The notes under the pieces were generated by a model. It was not told the origin of the DNA, ran no database searches, and saw only the letters and a list, made by a program, of their open reading frames with translations. A program made the position numbers and the translations under genes. This document shows positions 1 through 5,809 of a stretch of 9,724 nucleotides of DNA, piece after piece (the first letter of the stretch is position 1; each line of letters opens with the position of its first letter). Source of the DNA: SIG440 sp045596485 (GTDB lineage Bacteria > Bacillota > Clostridia > Monoglobales > Monoglobaceae); assembly GCA_045596485.1 (NCBI GenBank), contig JAZOCL010000097.1:1-9724 (forward strand), written 5' to 3'.

Positions 1-18
1 CATTAGTCCCAAATTCTG

Positions 19-399
19 TTAGAGATTTGTATTTTTATAGTCATTCATTGACTCCTCGGTCATGTCAATGGCAAGGTCAAGGTTTCCGCTCTTCCATTCA
101 CAAACAGCCAGCATTGCCTTGACTCTTTTCTTCACCTCAGGCTTTTTTGCCGCCAAAGATGCGTGATTGAGGACAGTTCTGGCAAGCTCGGGCTGTCCGT
201 CACGAAGCAGCAGATAGCCGTAATATCTGAGGCTTTCGGCTCCCAGCTTTCCGATACGGTTGGCAACAGCAAACCACTTCAGAGCTCCCTTTAGGTCACC
301 CTTGCTAAACTTGAGCTTTGCAACATACGCAACGATTTCTGACCTTTTCACAATCAGAAAAACAATAAGTACAACAAATGTGATAATCGAAAATATCAT
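19..399 (-). CDS. Membrane-anchored TPR-like protein, possibly truncated
   Basis: Small protein of 126 residues, family not recognised by name. Residues 2-18 form one hydrophobic segment, probably an N-terminal membrane anchor, followed by a basic stretch. The rest is helical and repeat-like: about 27-50, 57-80 and 92-118 each show the small/large residue spacing of tetratricopeptide repeats (G-x-L-x-x-A-L near 34-40, G-x-x-E-L-A near 68-73, G-N-L-D-L-A at 105-110). TPRs usually mediate protein-protein contacts; no partner can be named. The ATG lies 16 bases after the asnS stop on the same strand, so the two probably share a transcript; the GGGGGCGAG before it is only a mediocre ribosome binding site. 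The frame closes with TAA at 19-21, but the same frame continues as Q-N-L-G-L-M to the window edge, which looks like the start of another TPR helix, so the protein may be shortened by a nonsense change. Confidence 0.6.
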   Translation of the reverse strand: MIFSIITFVVLIVFLIVKRSEIVAYVAKLKFSKGDLKGALKWFAVANRIGKLGAESLRYYGYLLLRDGQPELARTVLNHASLAAKKPEVKKRVKAMLAVCEWKSGNLDLAIDMTEESMNDYKNTNL

Positions 400-415
400 T
401 TATTCTCGCCCCCAC

Positions 416-1798
416 TCAGCCCAGATTGTTTACCGTTCTGGGATATGGCAGCACGTCACGGATATTGCTCATGCCTGTAAGATACATAACCGCTCTTTCA
501 AAGCCCAGACCAAAGCCTGCGTGCTTTGTTCCGCCGTATCTTCTAAGGTCAAGATAGTGTGTATAATCATCAATATTAAGACCAACCTCTTTCATTCTTT
601 CAAGAAGCACGTCCATACGCTCTTCTCTCTGGCTGCCGCCGATAATTTCGCCGATTCCGGGAACAAGGCAGTCCATTGCCGCAACAGTCTTGCCGTCGTC
701 ATTCAGACGCATATAGAACGCTTTGATTTCCTTGGGATAGTCAGTAACAAACACAGGCTTTTTGAATACTTCCTCGGTGAGGTATCTCTCGTGCTCAGTC
801 TGAAGGTCAATTCCCCATTCAACAGGATATTCAAATTCTTTGCCGCTGTTTTTGAGAATTTCAACCGCCTCGGTGTAGGTAACGTGACCGAATTCGTTTT
901 CGAGAATATTGTTCAGCCTTTCAATGAGCCCCTTGTCAACAAAGTTATTGAAAAACGCCATTTCTTCGGGAGCATTGTCAAGTACATATCTAATAACAAA
1001 CTTCAGCATATCCTCAGCAAGCTTCATATCATCCTTGAGGTCGGCAAAGGCAATTTCGGGCTCAATCATCCAGAACTCAGCTGCGTGACGTGTTGTGTTT
1101 GAGTTTTCTGCTCTGAAGGTGGGACCAAAGGTATAAATATCGCCGAATGCCATAGAGAAGGTTTCGCCCTCAAGCTGACCACTTACGGTAAGTGAAGTTT
1201 CACATCCGAAGAAATCCTGCTTGTAATCAATCTTTCCCTCCTCGGTTTTGGGAAGATTGTCCATATCAAGAGTTGTCACTCTGAACATCTCACCTGCACC
1301 CTCACAGTCGCTGCCTGTGATAAGGGGAGTGTGAACATAAACAAAGCCGCGTTCATTGAAAAATTTGTGAATTGCATAAGCAATCACCGAACGAACACGG
1401 AAAACTGCTGAAAAAGTGTTTGTTCTTGCTCTGAGATGAGGAATTGTTCTCAAAAACTCAAAGCTGTGGCGCTTTTTCTGCAGGGGATAGTCGGGAGTGC
1501 TTTCGCCCTCAACCAAAACCTGTGTTGCCTTTATTTCAAAGGGCTGCTTTGCATCGGGAGTGAGCTCAAGAACACCCTCAACTCTCACTGATGCACCCAC
1601 GTTCAGCTTGCAAAGCTCCGCAAAGTTACCGAGCTTTTCGTCCTCGATAACAATCTGAATATTCTTAAAATAAGAACCGTCGTTCAGCTCAATAAAACCG
1701 AAGTTCTTTGATGCACGCAAAGTTCTCACCCAACCGTTAACCGAAACAACCTGTCCTCCCAGTTCATTTGATTTCAAAAATACTTCCTTAATTTTCAT
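416..1798 (-). CDS. asnS: Asparaginyl-tRNA synthetase
   Basis: Cytoplasmic class II aminoacyl-tRNA synthetase that charges tRNA-Asn with asparagine using ATP. The 460 residues are close to the usual bacterial AsnRS length. Residues 1-105 are the OB-fold anticodon-binding domain (V-x-V-N-G-W-V-R-T-L-R at 18-28, F-G-F-I-E-L-N-D-G at 33-41). The catalytic core has motif 1 around 114-160 (LRTIPHLRARTNTFSAVFRV at 116-135), motif 2 at 227-248 (T-F-R-A-E-N-S-N-T-T-R-H then E-F-W-M-I-E-P-E) and motif 3 at 430-442 (GLGFERAVMYLTG). The N-terminal anticodon domain and the R-A-E-N-S-x-T-x-R-H form of motif 2 fit AsnRS rather than LysRS. It starts at ATG 1798 with AAGGAC about nine bases upstream. The leader is only about 30 nt, so there is no room for a T-box riboswitch. 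It is followed closely by the small TPR gene. Confidence 0.97.
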   Translation of the reverse strand: MKIKEVFLKSNELGGQVVSVNGWVRTLRASKNFGFIELNDGSYFKNIQIVIEDEKLGNFAELCKLNVGASVRVEGVLELTPDAKQPFEIKATQVLVEGESTPDYPLQKKRHSFEFLRTIPHLRARTNTFSAVFRVRSVIAYAIHKFFNERGFVYVHTPLITGSDCEGAGEMFRVTTLDMDNLPKTEEGKIDYKQDFFGCETSLTVSGQLEGETFSMAFGDIYTFGPTFRAENSNTTRHAAEFWMIEPEIAFADLKDDMKLAEDMLKFVIRYVLDNAPEEMAFFNNFVDKGLIERLNNILENEFGHVTYTEAVEILKNSGKEFEYPVEWGIDLQTEHERYLTEEVFKKPVFVTDYPKEIKAFYMRLNDDGKTVAAMDCLVPGIGEIIGGSQREERMDVLLERMKEVGLNIDDYTHYLDLRRYGGTKHAGFGLGFERAVMYLTGMSNIRDVLPYPRTVNNLG

Positions 1799-1841
1799 TT
1801 CAAAACCGTCCTTAAAAAAATTCCATAAACATCTAATTTAC

Positions 1842-1870
1842 ATTATACAGAATATTTTCCGAAAAATCAA
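1842..1870 (-). promoter_or_regulatory. Sigma-A promoter of asnS
   Basis: On the minus strand, TTGATT (1865-1870, 4/6 to TTGACA) is followed after exactly 17 bases by a perfect TATAAT (1842-1847). The start point would fall near 1835, leaving a leader of about 35 nt before the asnS ATG with AAGGAC at 1808-1813. This is the best-formed housekeeping promoter in the window. Confidence 0.75.
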
Positions 1871-1943
1871 CCATATTATGTATATATAATAATTTTTTTG
1901 GAGAAAATCATAATATATATTTAAAGAAAGGCGGCGGAATATC

Positions 1944-2093
1944 GTGAAGTTCATTCCCACCAGCACCCGACACACCCAGTACGAAACCCTTGACGACATC
2001 AGGCGTGAACCCGACCTGGGAAAGCCCCGTCACAGTCCTTCATATCACGAAACCGCAAAAAAAGCAAAAAGCTCAAAAAAGTCTTCCTTTTAA
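1944..2093 (+). CDS. Possible small basic protein, 49 codons, unknown function
   Basis: A short open frame from GTG 1944 to TAA 2091, divergent from asnS and convergent with the yycI-like gene. It is preceded by a purine-rich, SD-like AAAGGCGGCGG six to seven bases upstream. The product is hydrophilic, with no signal peptide or membrane segment, rich in His, Arg, Lys and Ser (begins M-K-F-I-P-T-S-T-R-H-T-Q-Y, ends K-K-A-K-S-S-K-K-S-S-F). I do not recognise it. In favour: a plausible ribosome binding site, it fills the only gap on this strand, and it ends exactly at a strong terminator hairpin whose loop holds its stop codon. Against: small size, lysine/serine-rich low-complexity end, and no convincing sigma-A promoter in the AT-rich 1850-1940 region (a lone TATAAT at 1885-1890 lacks a -35). 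It could instead be a non-coding transcript. Confidence 0.45.
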   Translation: MKFIPTSTRHTQYETLDDIRREPDLGKPRHSPSYHETAKKAKSSKKSSF

Positions 2094-2109
2094 CGAGGAA
2101 GACTTTTTT
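2075..2109. terminator. Bidirectional intrinsic terminator
   Basis: A perfect 13-bp inverted repeat, AAAAAAGTCTTCC (2075-2087) and GGAAGACTTTTTT (2097-2109), with a 9-base loop. The outer six pairs are A:T, so the RNA read in either direction has a stem ending in a U tract. It can close the small plus-strand frame (stop codon in the loop) and the yycI-like gene, whose stop codon at 2112-2114 is three bases away. Confidence 0.9.
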
Positions 2110-2111
2110 CT

Positions 2112-2954
2112 TTATTCTTCAATTTCCTGCCCGTTTCTGGCATCATAATGCAGAATAATCCCGCCGTCTGTTGCAATCTGCCACACAGGTATGGCAAGAA
2201 TGTTGCGATAGCTTTCTGCACTCTTTCCTATATAGTAGCCGGGTTTTATGCTCACAATAGTGTGTGAGAGCTTTGGGTCCAGCTTGTCATTTTTCACAAG
2301 GTCTGCCAAAATGCTCACCACGCTGTAATAAGGTGCCGAGCCGCCTGATACGCTGAGATCTGATATTATGTTCTTTCCCGAAATGGCAAAGACGCGTTTT
2401 TCTGACACGTCAAACGAAATATAAGCATCAAAGAACTCAGCATCGTTTCGCTTCACCGTAAAAATTGCTCTTATGCCGTCATCAACATAGTTAAAGCCGT
2501 TGAATTCATAAACCTCGGACAACATTCCAAGATTCTCCATTTCCTTGCGGCAAAGCTTTTCAATTTTATCCTGTGAAAAATCCGTCACCGAATCCTTGGG
2601 GTTCGCCTTATAGAATTTAAATTCATCGCCCTCAACCGAAAGCCTTCCCAAAACACTTTTGAAGCCTTCCTCGCCTTCAGCCTCATAATCTTTCCCCAAA
2701 AATTTTTCAATCATATCACGGTCGCTGCCGAACATTTTTTCCAGATAAAAATTGTGTGTGTCGGGAGAATCAGGAACTTCAACCGTCTTTGGAATATATA
2801 TCATATTTTTTGCAAGAAGCCCTGAAAGATTTTCTACCATAGTCTGTTTTTCCTGCCGTTCATAATTTGTTGCGCTGTAGAGAACAAAGGAAAGCATAAT
2901 GTTTATTCCCAGCAGAACAAATATAAAAACGGTTTTCATTCTACGCAAATCCAT
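2112..2954 (-). CDS. yycI: YycI-like regulator of the WalK sensor kinase
   Basis: Single-pass membrane protein, 280 residues (Bacillus YycI is of similar size). The N-terminus matches the YycI pattern: a short basic start (M-D-L-R-R-M-K), then one membrane helix at about 7-28, with the remainder outside the cell. In Bacillus, YycI together with YycH contacts WalK (YycG) through the membrane helices and tunes its activity; in Staphylococcus aureus the pair acts positively. That is family knowledge, not shown here. The ATG follows the TAG of the yycH-like gene directly, with AGGAGG seven bases upstream of the start and inside the yycH end, so the two are probably translationally coupled. A second ATG at codon 6 is a less likely start. 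The gene runs into the terminator at 2075-2109. Distant similarity only: the call rests on topology, size and pairing with the upstream gene. Confidence 0.65.
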   Translation of the reverse strand: MDLRRMKTVFIFVLLGINIMLSFVLYSATNYERQEKQTMVENLSGLLAKNMIYIPKTVEVPDSPDTHNFYLEKMFGSDRDMIEKFLGKDYEAEGEEGFKSVLGRLSVEGDEFKFYKANPKDSVTDFSQDKIEKLCRKEMENLGMLSEVYEFNGFNYVDDGIRAIFTVKRNDAEFFDAYISFDVSEKRVFAISGKNIISDLSVSGGSAPYYSVVSILADLVKNDKLDPKLSHTIVSIKPGYYIGKSAESYRNILAIPVWQIATDGGIILHYDARNGQEIEE

Positions 2955-4385
2955 CTATCTGCCTCCTTGAAATTTCCAAACCGCAGAGGTTTCTTTTTCT
3001 TCGTTGTTGAATACGTATACCTTCTTTGCCGAAGTAATTTTTTTAACCGACTTATTGCTTGCACAAAAGGCTTCAATCGCCGCAAAAACCTCTTCTTTCT
3101 GAGGCTCACCGATTTTTTCAACTGTCTTGACCCACATCTTGAGCTCGGTCAGAACACCGTTTTCAATCACCGCCGAAACCGCCGCTCCGTCGCCAAGCTC
3201 AACCTTAATTCCGTCAACAAAATAATCCAGCTCCAGACGGTTTTTTTCAGGCTGTTTGTCGCCCGGGAATGCCGTTGTTCTGAGAGCCGCATCCTGTCTT
3301 TCTTCGTTCGCTCCGCAAAGACTGAAAATTTTCTCCATAAGTTCCGAAAGTCCCGAAATCACCGAGTATGCTCCGTTTTTGCTCGTCTTTGTGAGAACAA
3401 CGCCCTCGTTCTCGCCCAATGCCTTATATTCAATTCTACCCTCCGGATGCAAGCTCAGACTGCCTGTTTCGGCAACAAATATGAGCGCTCCGTCAGTATT
3501 TGCATACTGTCTCACCGTGTTGGGGTTATAACCGAAAACATTAATCAACCCTGCTGTAACCTCTGTGGACTGTGTAAAATTGATTCCGCTCCTGTAAATT
3601 CTGGGAACACGTACCGCAATCTTCTCGGTTTCCTCCGCAGCGGCAGGAATCAACAGCCCTGCATCAAGCTCTGCCGACAGGTTTTGGGCTTCGGGGTCAA
3701 GCTCAAACCCAAACTTATACCTCTGACCGCTGCCCACACAGTCGCTTATTGCCTTTTTGATTGCCGAGATTTCTGTATTGAGTACCACCTTAACAATCCT
3801 TCCCGAGCTTTCATCCTTCACATAAGCCGTCGCCCCCGTATCGGTTGACGAAAGGGGCACAAACAACACTTCGGAATAAGAGGTCACAGTCCGCGAAAAG
3901 CTGCTGTCACGCATCTCATAAAACTGTGCATCAAATGCCGAAACTCTCTTTCCTTCAAATCTAACATACACCGAGTTTTCCCCCAAAGCCTTTTGCCACT
4001 GGGCGCTATCCCCTGCCAGAATTTCTTCGGGTCTTGCGCTGTAAACATCCCGAAGGAGCATATTTACATTCTCAACAACTGCCGAATATCCATCGTTCCC
4101 TGGCAAAATCACATTGCGGTTTTCTTTCCAATTCACGGCAACAAGGTCAGGGCTTGAAAGCTGCCAGAAGGTTTGTACAACATTCTTTGAGGATGCCTCT
4201 CCGCTTTCTCTTAGATTCCCCGTATTTTCAGAGCCCCAGAAGAACTGTGAAATTGAAATCTGTCCTTTATAAAAATCAACCACCGACCACACAAGATACA
4301 CGCAGCAAAAGCAAAGAAAAACAATAAAAGCTGTTTTTCCCTTTTCAATCCAGGCCTTTCGTTCTTCACGCGTAAACTTTTTCAA
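2955..4385 (-). CDS. yycH: YycH-like regulator of the WalK sensor kinase
   Basis: Probable membrane-anchored extracytoplasmic protein; I choose TTG at 4385 as the start, giving 476 residues (YycH is usually about 450). The evidence for TTG is the GAGGGAG 6-7 bases upstream. The longer frame from ATG 4460 would be translated out of a terminator stem. Residues 18-36 are a membrane helix after a basic, charged N-terminus; the rest is a large exported domain (W-Q-L-S-S-P-D-L-V near 81-89, then a beta-rich region) and a C-terminal part (L-D-Y-F-V-D-G-I-K-V-E-L) resembling the repeated YycH/YycI fold. In Bacillus, YycH binds WalK with YycI and restrains it. The pair order YycH then YycI is the canonical one, but WalR, WalK and YycJ are not adjacent here. 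No promoter is visible between the terminator at 4433-4457 and the start, so expression may rely on readthrough. Confidence 0.6.
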   Translation of the reverse strand: MKKFTREERKAWIEKGKTAFIVFLCFCCVYLVWSVVDFYKGQISISQFFWGSENTGNLRESGEASSKNVVQTFWQLSSPDLVAVNWKENRNVILPGNDGYSAVVENVNMLLRDVYSARPEEILAGDSAQWQKALGENSVYVRFEGKRVSAFDAQFYEMRDSSFSRTVTSYSEVLFVPLSSTDTGATAYVKDESSGRIVKVVLNTEISAIKKAISDCVGSGQRYKFGFELDPEAQNLSAELDAGLLIPAAAEETEKIAVRVPRIYRSGINFTQSTEVTAGLINVFGYNPNTVRQYANTDGALIFVAETGSLSLHPEGRIEYKALGENEGVVLTKTSKNGAYSVISGLSELMEKIFSLCGANEERQDAALRTTAFPGDKQPEKNRLELDYFVDGIKVELGDGAAVSAVIENGVLTELKMWVKTVEKIGEPQKEEVFAAIEAFCASNKSVKKITSAKKVYVFNNEEKETSAVWKFQGGR

Positions 4386-4432
4386 TTTCGGCTCCCTCTC
4401 TTTCTGCCTCAATACCAGATCATTGCTAACAA

Positions 4433-4457
4433 AAAGGACGACCCGAGGTCGTCCTTT
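4433..4457 (-). terminator. Intrinsic terminator or attenuator before yycH
   Basis: A perfect 11-bp stem, AAAGGACGACC (4433-4443) and GGTCGTCCTTT (4447-4457), with a 3-base loop. Read on the minus strand the stem is followed by a run of five T. It lies 50 bases after the stop of the secreted-protein gene and 48 bases before the yycH TTG. Because no promoter fits in those 48 bases, partial termination here could set the ratio of secreted protein to YycHI. Confidence 0.85.
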
Positions 4458-4507
4458 CACGCAAATGTAAATTCATTTTTTGTTGCGACCCAACCAAAAG
4501 ATATTTT

Positions 4508-4990
4508 CTAGTCTGTCAGGGATTTGATCAAGTCAATAATATTGTAGTTATACTTTGTAACCGAAAGCTTCATCATCTGAACATTGTCTCCGTTTTCAGC
4601 GCGAACAAGAATAGAATTGTCGCCCTGTGCCAGAGTTATGGGGTTCATAAAGAGCCCTGATGTTCCGATTGTAACCTCAGAAGGTGTTTTGATTACCTGT
4701 GACGCACCATTTTCGTCAATGTACTGCATTTCGTTATAGAACTTTGTGTAGCATCCGTTTTCGCTGTCAACATAATAAAGAGTAACAACAGTTCCTTCTT
4801 TTCCGTAACCCGAGATGATGTATGACTCTTCAAAGGTGGAGTCCTTCTGGTTCTGCGGTCTCGTCACAACAACAAGCCCCGTTGTGTTTCCTGCAGCATC
4901 AAGCCCAAGGGTGTCGGGTGCCGCAAAAACTCCAATCTGTCCCAGCAACAGAACTGCCGCAACCAAAATAGCTATATAAATCTTTTTCAT
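4508..4990 (-). CDS. Small secreted protein of unknown function
   Basis: A 160-residue protein with a clear Sec signal peptide: K-K at 2-3, a hydrophobic core at about 5-21 and a likely cleavage after V-F-A-A (residue 24). There is no lipobox Cys and no second membrane helix, so it should be released or wall-associated. The mature part is rich in Thr, Val and Tyr with alternating patterns (G-T-V-V-T-L-Y-Y-V, S-E-V-T-I-G-T-S-G, N-S-I-L-V-R-A) suggesting a small beta-sandwich, perhaps Ig-like; I do not recognise a family. The start is ATG 4990 with AAGGAG seven bases upstream. The gene is the first after the extended -10 promoter and triple WalR-like box at 5050-5093, and yycHI follow after a terminator. 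This suggests an envelope role under WalR control, possibly as an extracellular partner of YycHI; that is inference. Confidence 0.8.
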   Translation of the reverse strand: MKKIYIAILVAAVLLLGQIGVFAAPDTLGLDAAGNTTGLVVVTRPQNQKDSTFEESYIISGYGKEGTVVTLYYVDSENGCYTKFYNEMQYIDENGASQVIKTPSEVTIGTSGLFMNPITLAQGDNSILVRAENGDNVQMMKLSVTKYNYNIIDLIKSLTD

Positions 4991-5049
4991 AGTAATTCTC
5001 CTTATGCTTCTGGTAGAAAATCAGATTCCTTTCCAACTTTCGTAAGCTA

Positions 5050-5058
5050 AGTATAACA
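5050..5058 (-). promoter_or_regulatory. Extended -10 promoter of the secreted-protein gene
   Basis: On the minus strand TG-T-TATACT gives an extended -10 (TG at 5057-5058, TATACT at 5050-5055, 5/6 to consensus). No acceptable -35 exists at 16-18 bp spacing (ATGCCT lies there). That is typical of promoters helped by an activator, and the -35 position is covered by the direct repeats at 5066-5093. The start point would be near 5043, leaving a leader of about 53 nt. Confidence 0.6.
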
Positions 5059-5065
5059 TACAAAT

Positions 5066-5093
5066 GTTACAAAGGCATTACAGCCACATTACA
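5066..5093 (-). promoter_or_regulatory. Triple WalR (YycF)-like binding box
   Basis: On the minus strand three hexamers, TGTAAT (5088-5093), TGTAAT (5077-5082) and TGTAAC (5066-5071), are separated by exactly 5 bp, giving an 11-bp period. Each matches TGTWAH at all six positions, the half-site of the known WalR consensus TGTWAH-N5-TGTWAH; normally two half-sites are present. Relative to the predicted start near 5043 they span about -23 to -50, over the -35 region, as for a response regulator that contacts polymerase. The divergent amidase start is 110 bases away. PhoP of Bacillus uses related direct repeats (TTHACA on the other strand), but the fit is one base worse per repeat. Confidence 0.65.
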
Positions 5094-5150
5094 TTTTCCT
5101 AAAAAGTATTCTGCTCCTCAAAAACGCTGTCTTTAATACCGAAAAACACA

Positions 5151-5180
5151 GTAACACCTTAGCAAAAACAGTCATATACT
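5151..5180 (+). promoter_or_regulatory. Weak candidate promoter of the amidase
   Basis: GTAACA (5151-5156, 4/6 to TTGACA), an 18-base spacer and TATACT (5175-5180, 5/6). The overlapping CATATACT at 5173-5180 also resembles the -10 of the sporulation factor sigma-E, but no matching sigma-E -35 is seen. The leader would be only about 17 nt, starting at the GGGAG ribosome binding site. Confidence 0.35.
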
Positions 5181-5203
5181 GCTGTTGGGAGCGTGATTTC
5201 AAT

Positions 5204-5764
5204 ATGAAGATATTCATTGATCCTGGTCACGGCGGACCCGACCCAGGTGCTGTGGGCAACGGCGTAACCGAAGAATTTGTGAACCTTAATGTTTCTCTTG
5301 AGCTGGCACGGCTTCTGCGTGATGCAGGCTATGACGTGCGGCTCTATCGCACCACAAGCGACGAGAACGTCCTGGCGGACAAAAACGCCGACCTTCGTAA
5401 CCGTGCACAAACCGCAAACAGCTGGGGCGCAGACTATTTTATCAGCATTCACACCAACAGTTCTGTGAGACCCGACGCCCAAGGTGTTGAAGCTTATGTC
5501 TACCGTCTGGGCGGAACCTCAGAACGCCTTGCACAGTCCATTGTTGACTCCGTGGCAGAGGATCTGGGTTCCCGAAACCGGGGGGTTATGCAGGCAAACT
5601 TTGCTGTGCTGAGACGAACCAATATGCCTGCGGCTTTGGTTGAGCTCGGTTATCTCACAAATTCAACCGAAGCGCTGAACCTCAACAGTCCTGCATGGCA
5701 GCGAGCCGTTGCTGCCTCCATATTTCGGGGCATTGTTGATGCCGTGGGTCTGCCAAGACCTTGA
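5204..5764 (+). CDS. Zinc N-acetylmuramoyl-L-alanine amidase (Amidase_3)
   Basis: Peptidoglycan hydrolase that cuts the amide bond between N-acetylmuramic acid and L-alanine of the stem peptide. The 186 residues are one Amidase_3 catalytic domain with nothing attached. Zinc ligands are H9 in DPGHGG (6-11), E23 in G-V-T-E-E, and H83 in S-I-H-T-N; the catalytic glutamate is E147 in V-E-L-G-Y-L-T-N. All are present, so it should be active. It starts directly with M-K-I-F-I-D-P-G-H, with no signal peptide, anchor or wall-binding domain; an upstream GTG at 5193 is out of frame, so no export signal is being missed. GGGAG lies 12 bases before ATG. CwlD (spore cortex muramic-lactam pathway) and phage endolysins share this domain; CwlD normally carries an N-terminal membrane signal and no phage genes are nearby. 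The divergent neighbour has the WalR-like box, and wall hydrolases are typical WalR targets. Confidence 0.9.
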   Translation: MKIFIDPGHGGPDPGAVGNGVTEEFVNLNVSLELARLLRDAGYDVRLYRTTSDENVLADKNADLRNRAQTANSWGADYFISIHTNSSVRPDAQGVEAYVYRLGGTSERLAQSIVDSVAEDLGSRNRGVMQANFAVLRRTNMPAALVELGYLTNSTEALNLNSPAWQRAVAASIFRGIVDAVGLPRP

Positions 5765-5773
5765 TTTTTCAAG

Positions 5774-5809
5774 GAGGGATATGCAGCTTGCATATCCCTC
5801 TGCTTTTTT
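5774..5809 (+). terminator. Intrinsic terminator of the amidase
   Basis: A perfect 12-bp stem, GAGGGATATGCA (5774-5785) and TGCATATCCCTC (5789-5800), with loop GCT, followed by TGC and six T (5804-5809). A smaller hairpin, CCTTGA-TTTT-TCAAGG (5759-5774), containing the amidase stop codon, abuts it. The T run overlaps the stop codon (5808-5810) of the convergent VanW gene. Read from the minus strand the stem lacks a T tail, so stopping of VanW transcripts here would be weaker. Confidence 0.9.

Noticed and set aside
260..1102. Long plus-strand open frame opposite asnS
   Set aside because: It lies antisense to the clear asnS and TPR genes, its translation has no recognisable domain, and no ribosome binding site supports it.
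1799..1841. T-box riboswitch before asnS
   Set aside because: The promoter leaves a leader of about 35 nt, far too short for a T-box, and no leader terminator is present.
1826..1842. Second WalR-like box after the asnS -10 (TGTAAA-N5-TGTTTA on the minus strand)
   Set aside because: 11 of 12 positions match, but the second half-site breaks the TGTWAH core, the region is very AT-rich, and asnS is not a known kind of WalR target.
1873..1916. Inverted repeat ATATTATG / CATAATAT between asnS and the small frame
   Set aside because: Eight A/T-dominated bases with a 28-base spacer are expected by chance in such AT-rich DNA; no stem-loop with G:C pairs forms.
2967..3848. Long plus-strand open frame opposite the yycH-like gene
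   Set aside because: Antisense shadow of a gene with a membrane helix, ribosome binding site and partner gene; its Cys/Arg/Asn-rich translation looks random.
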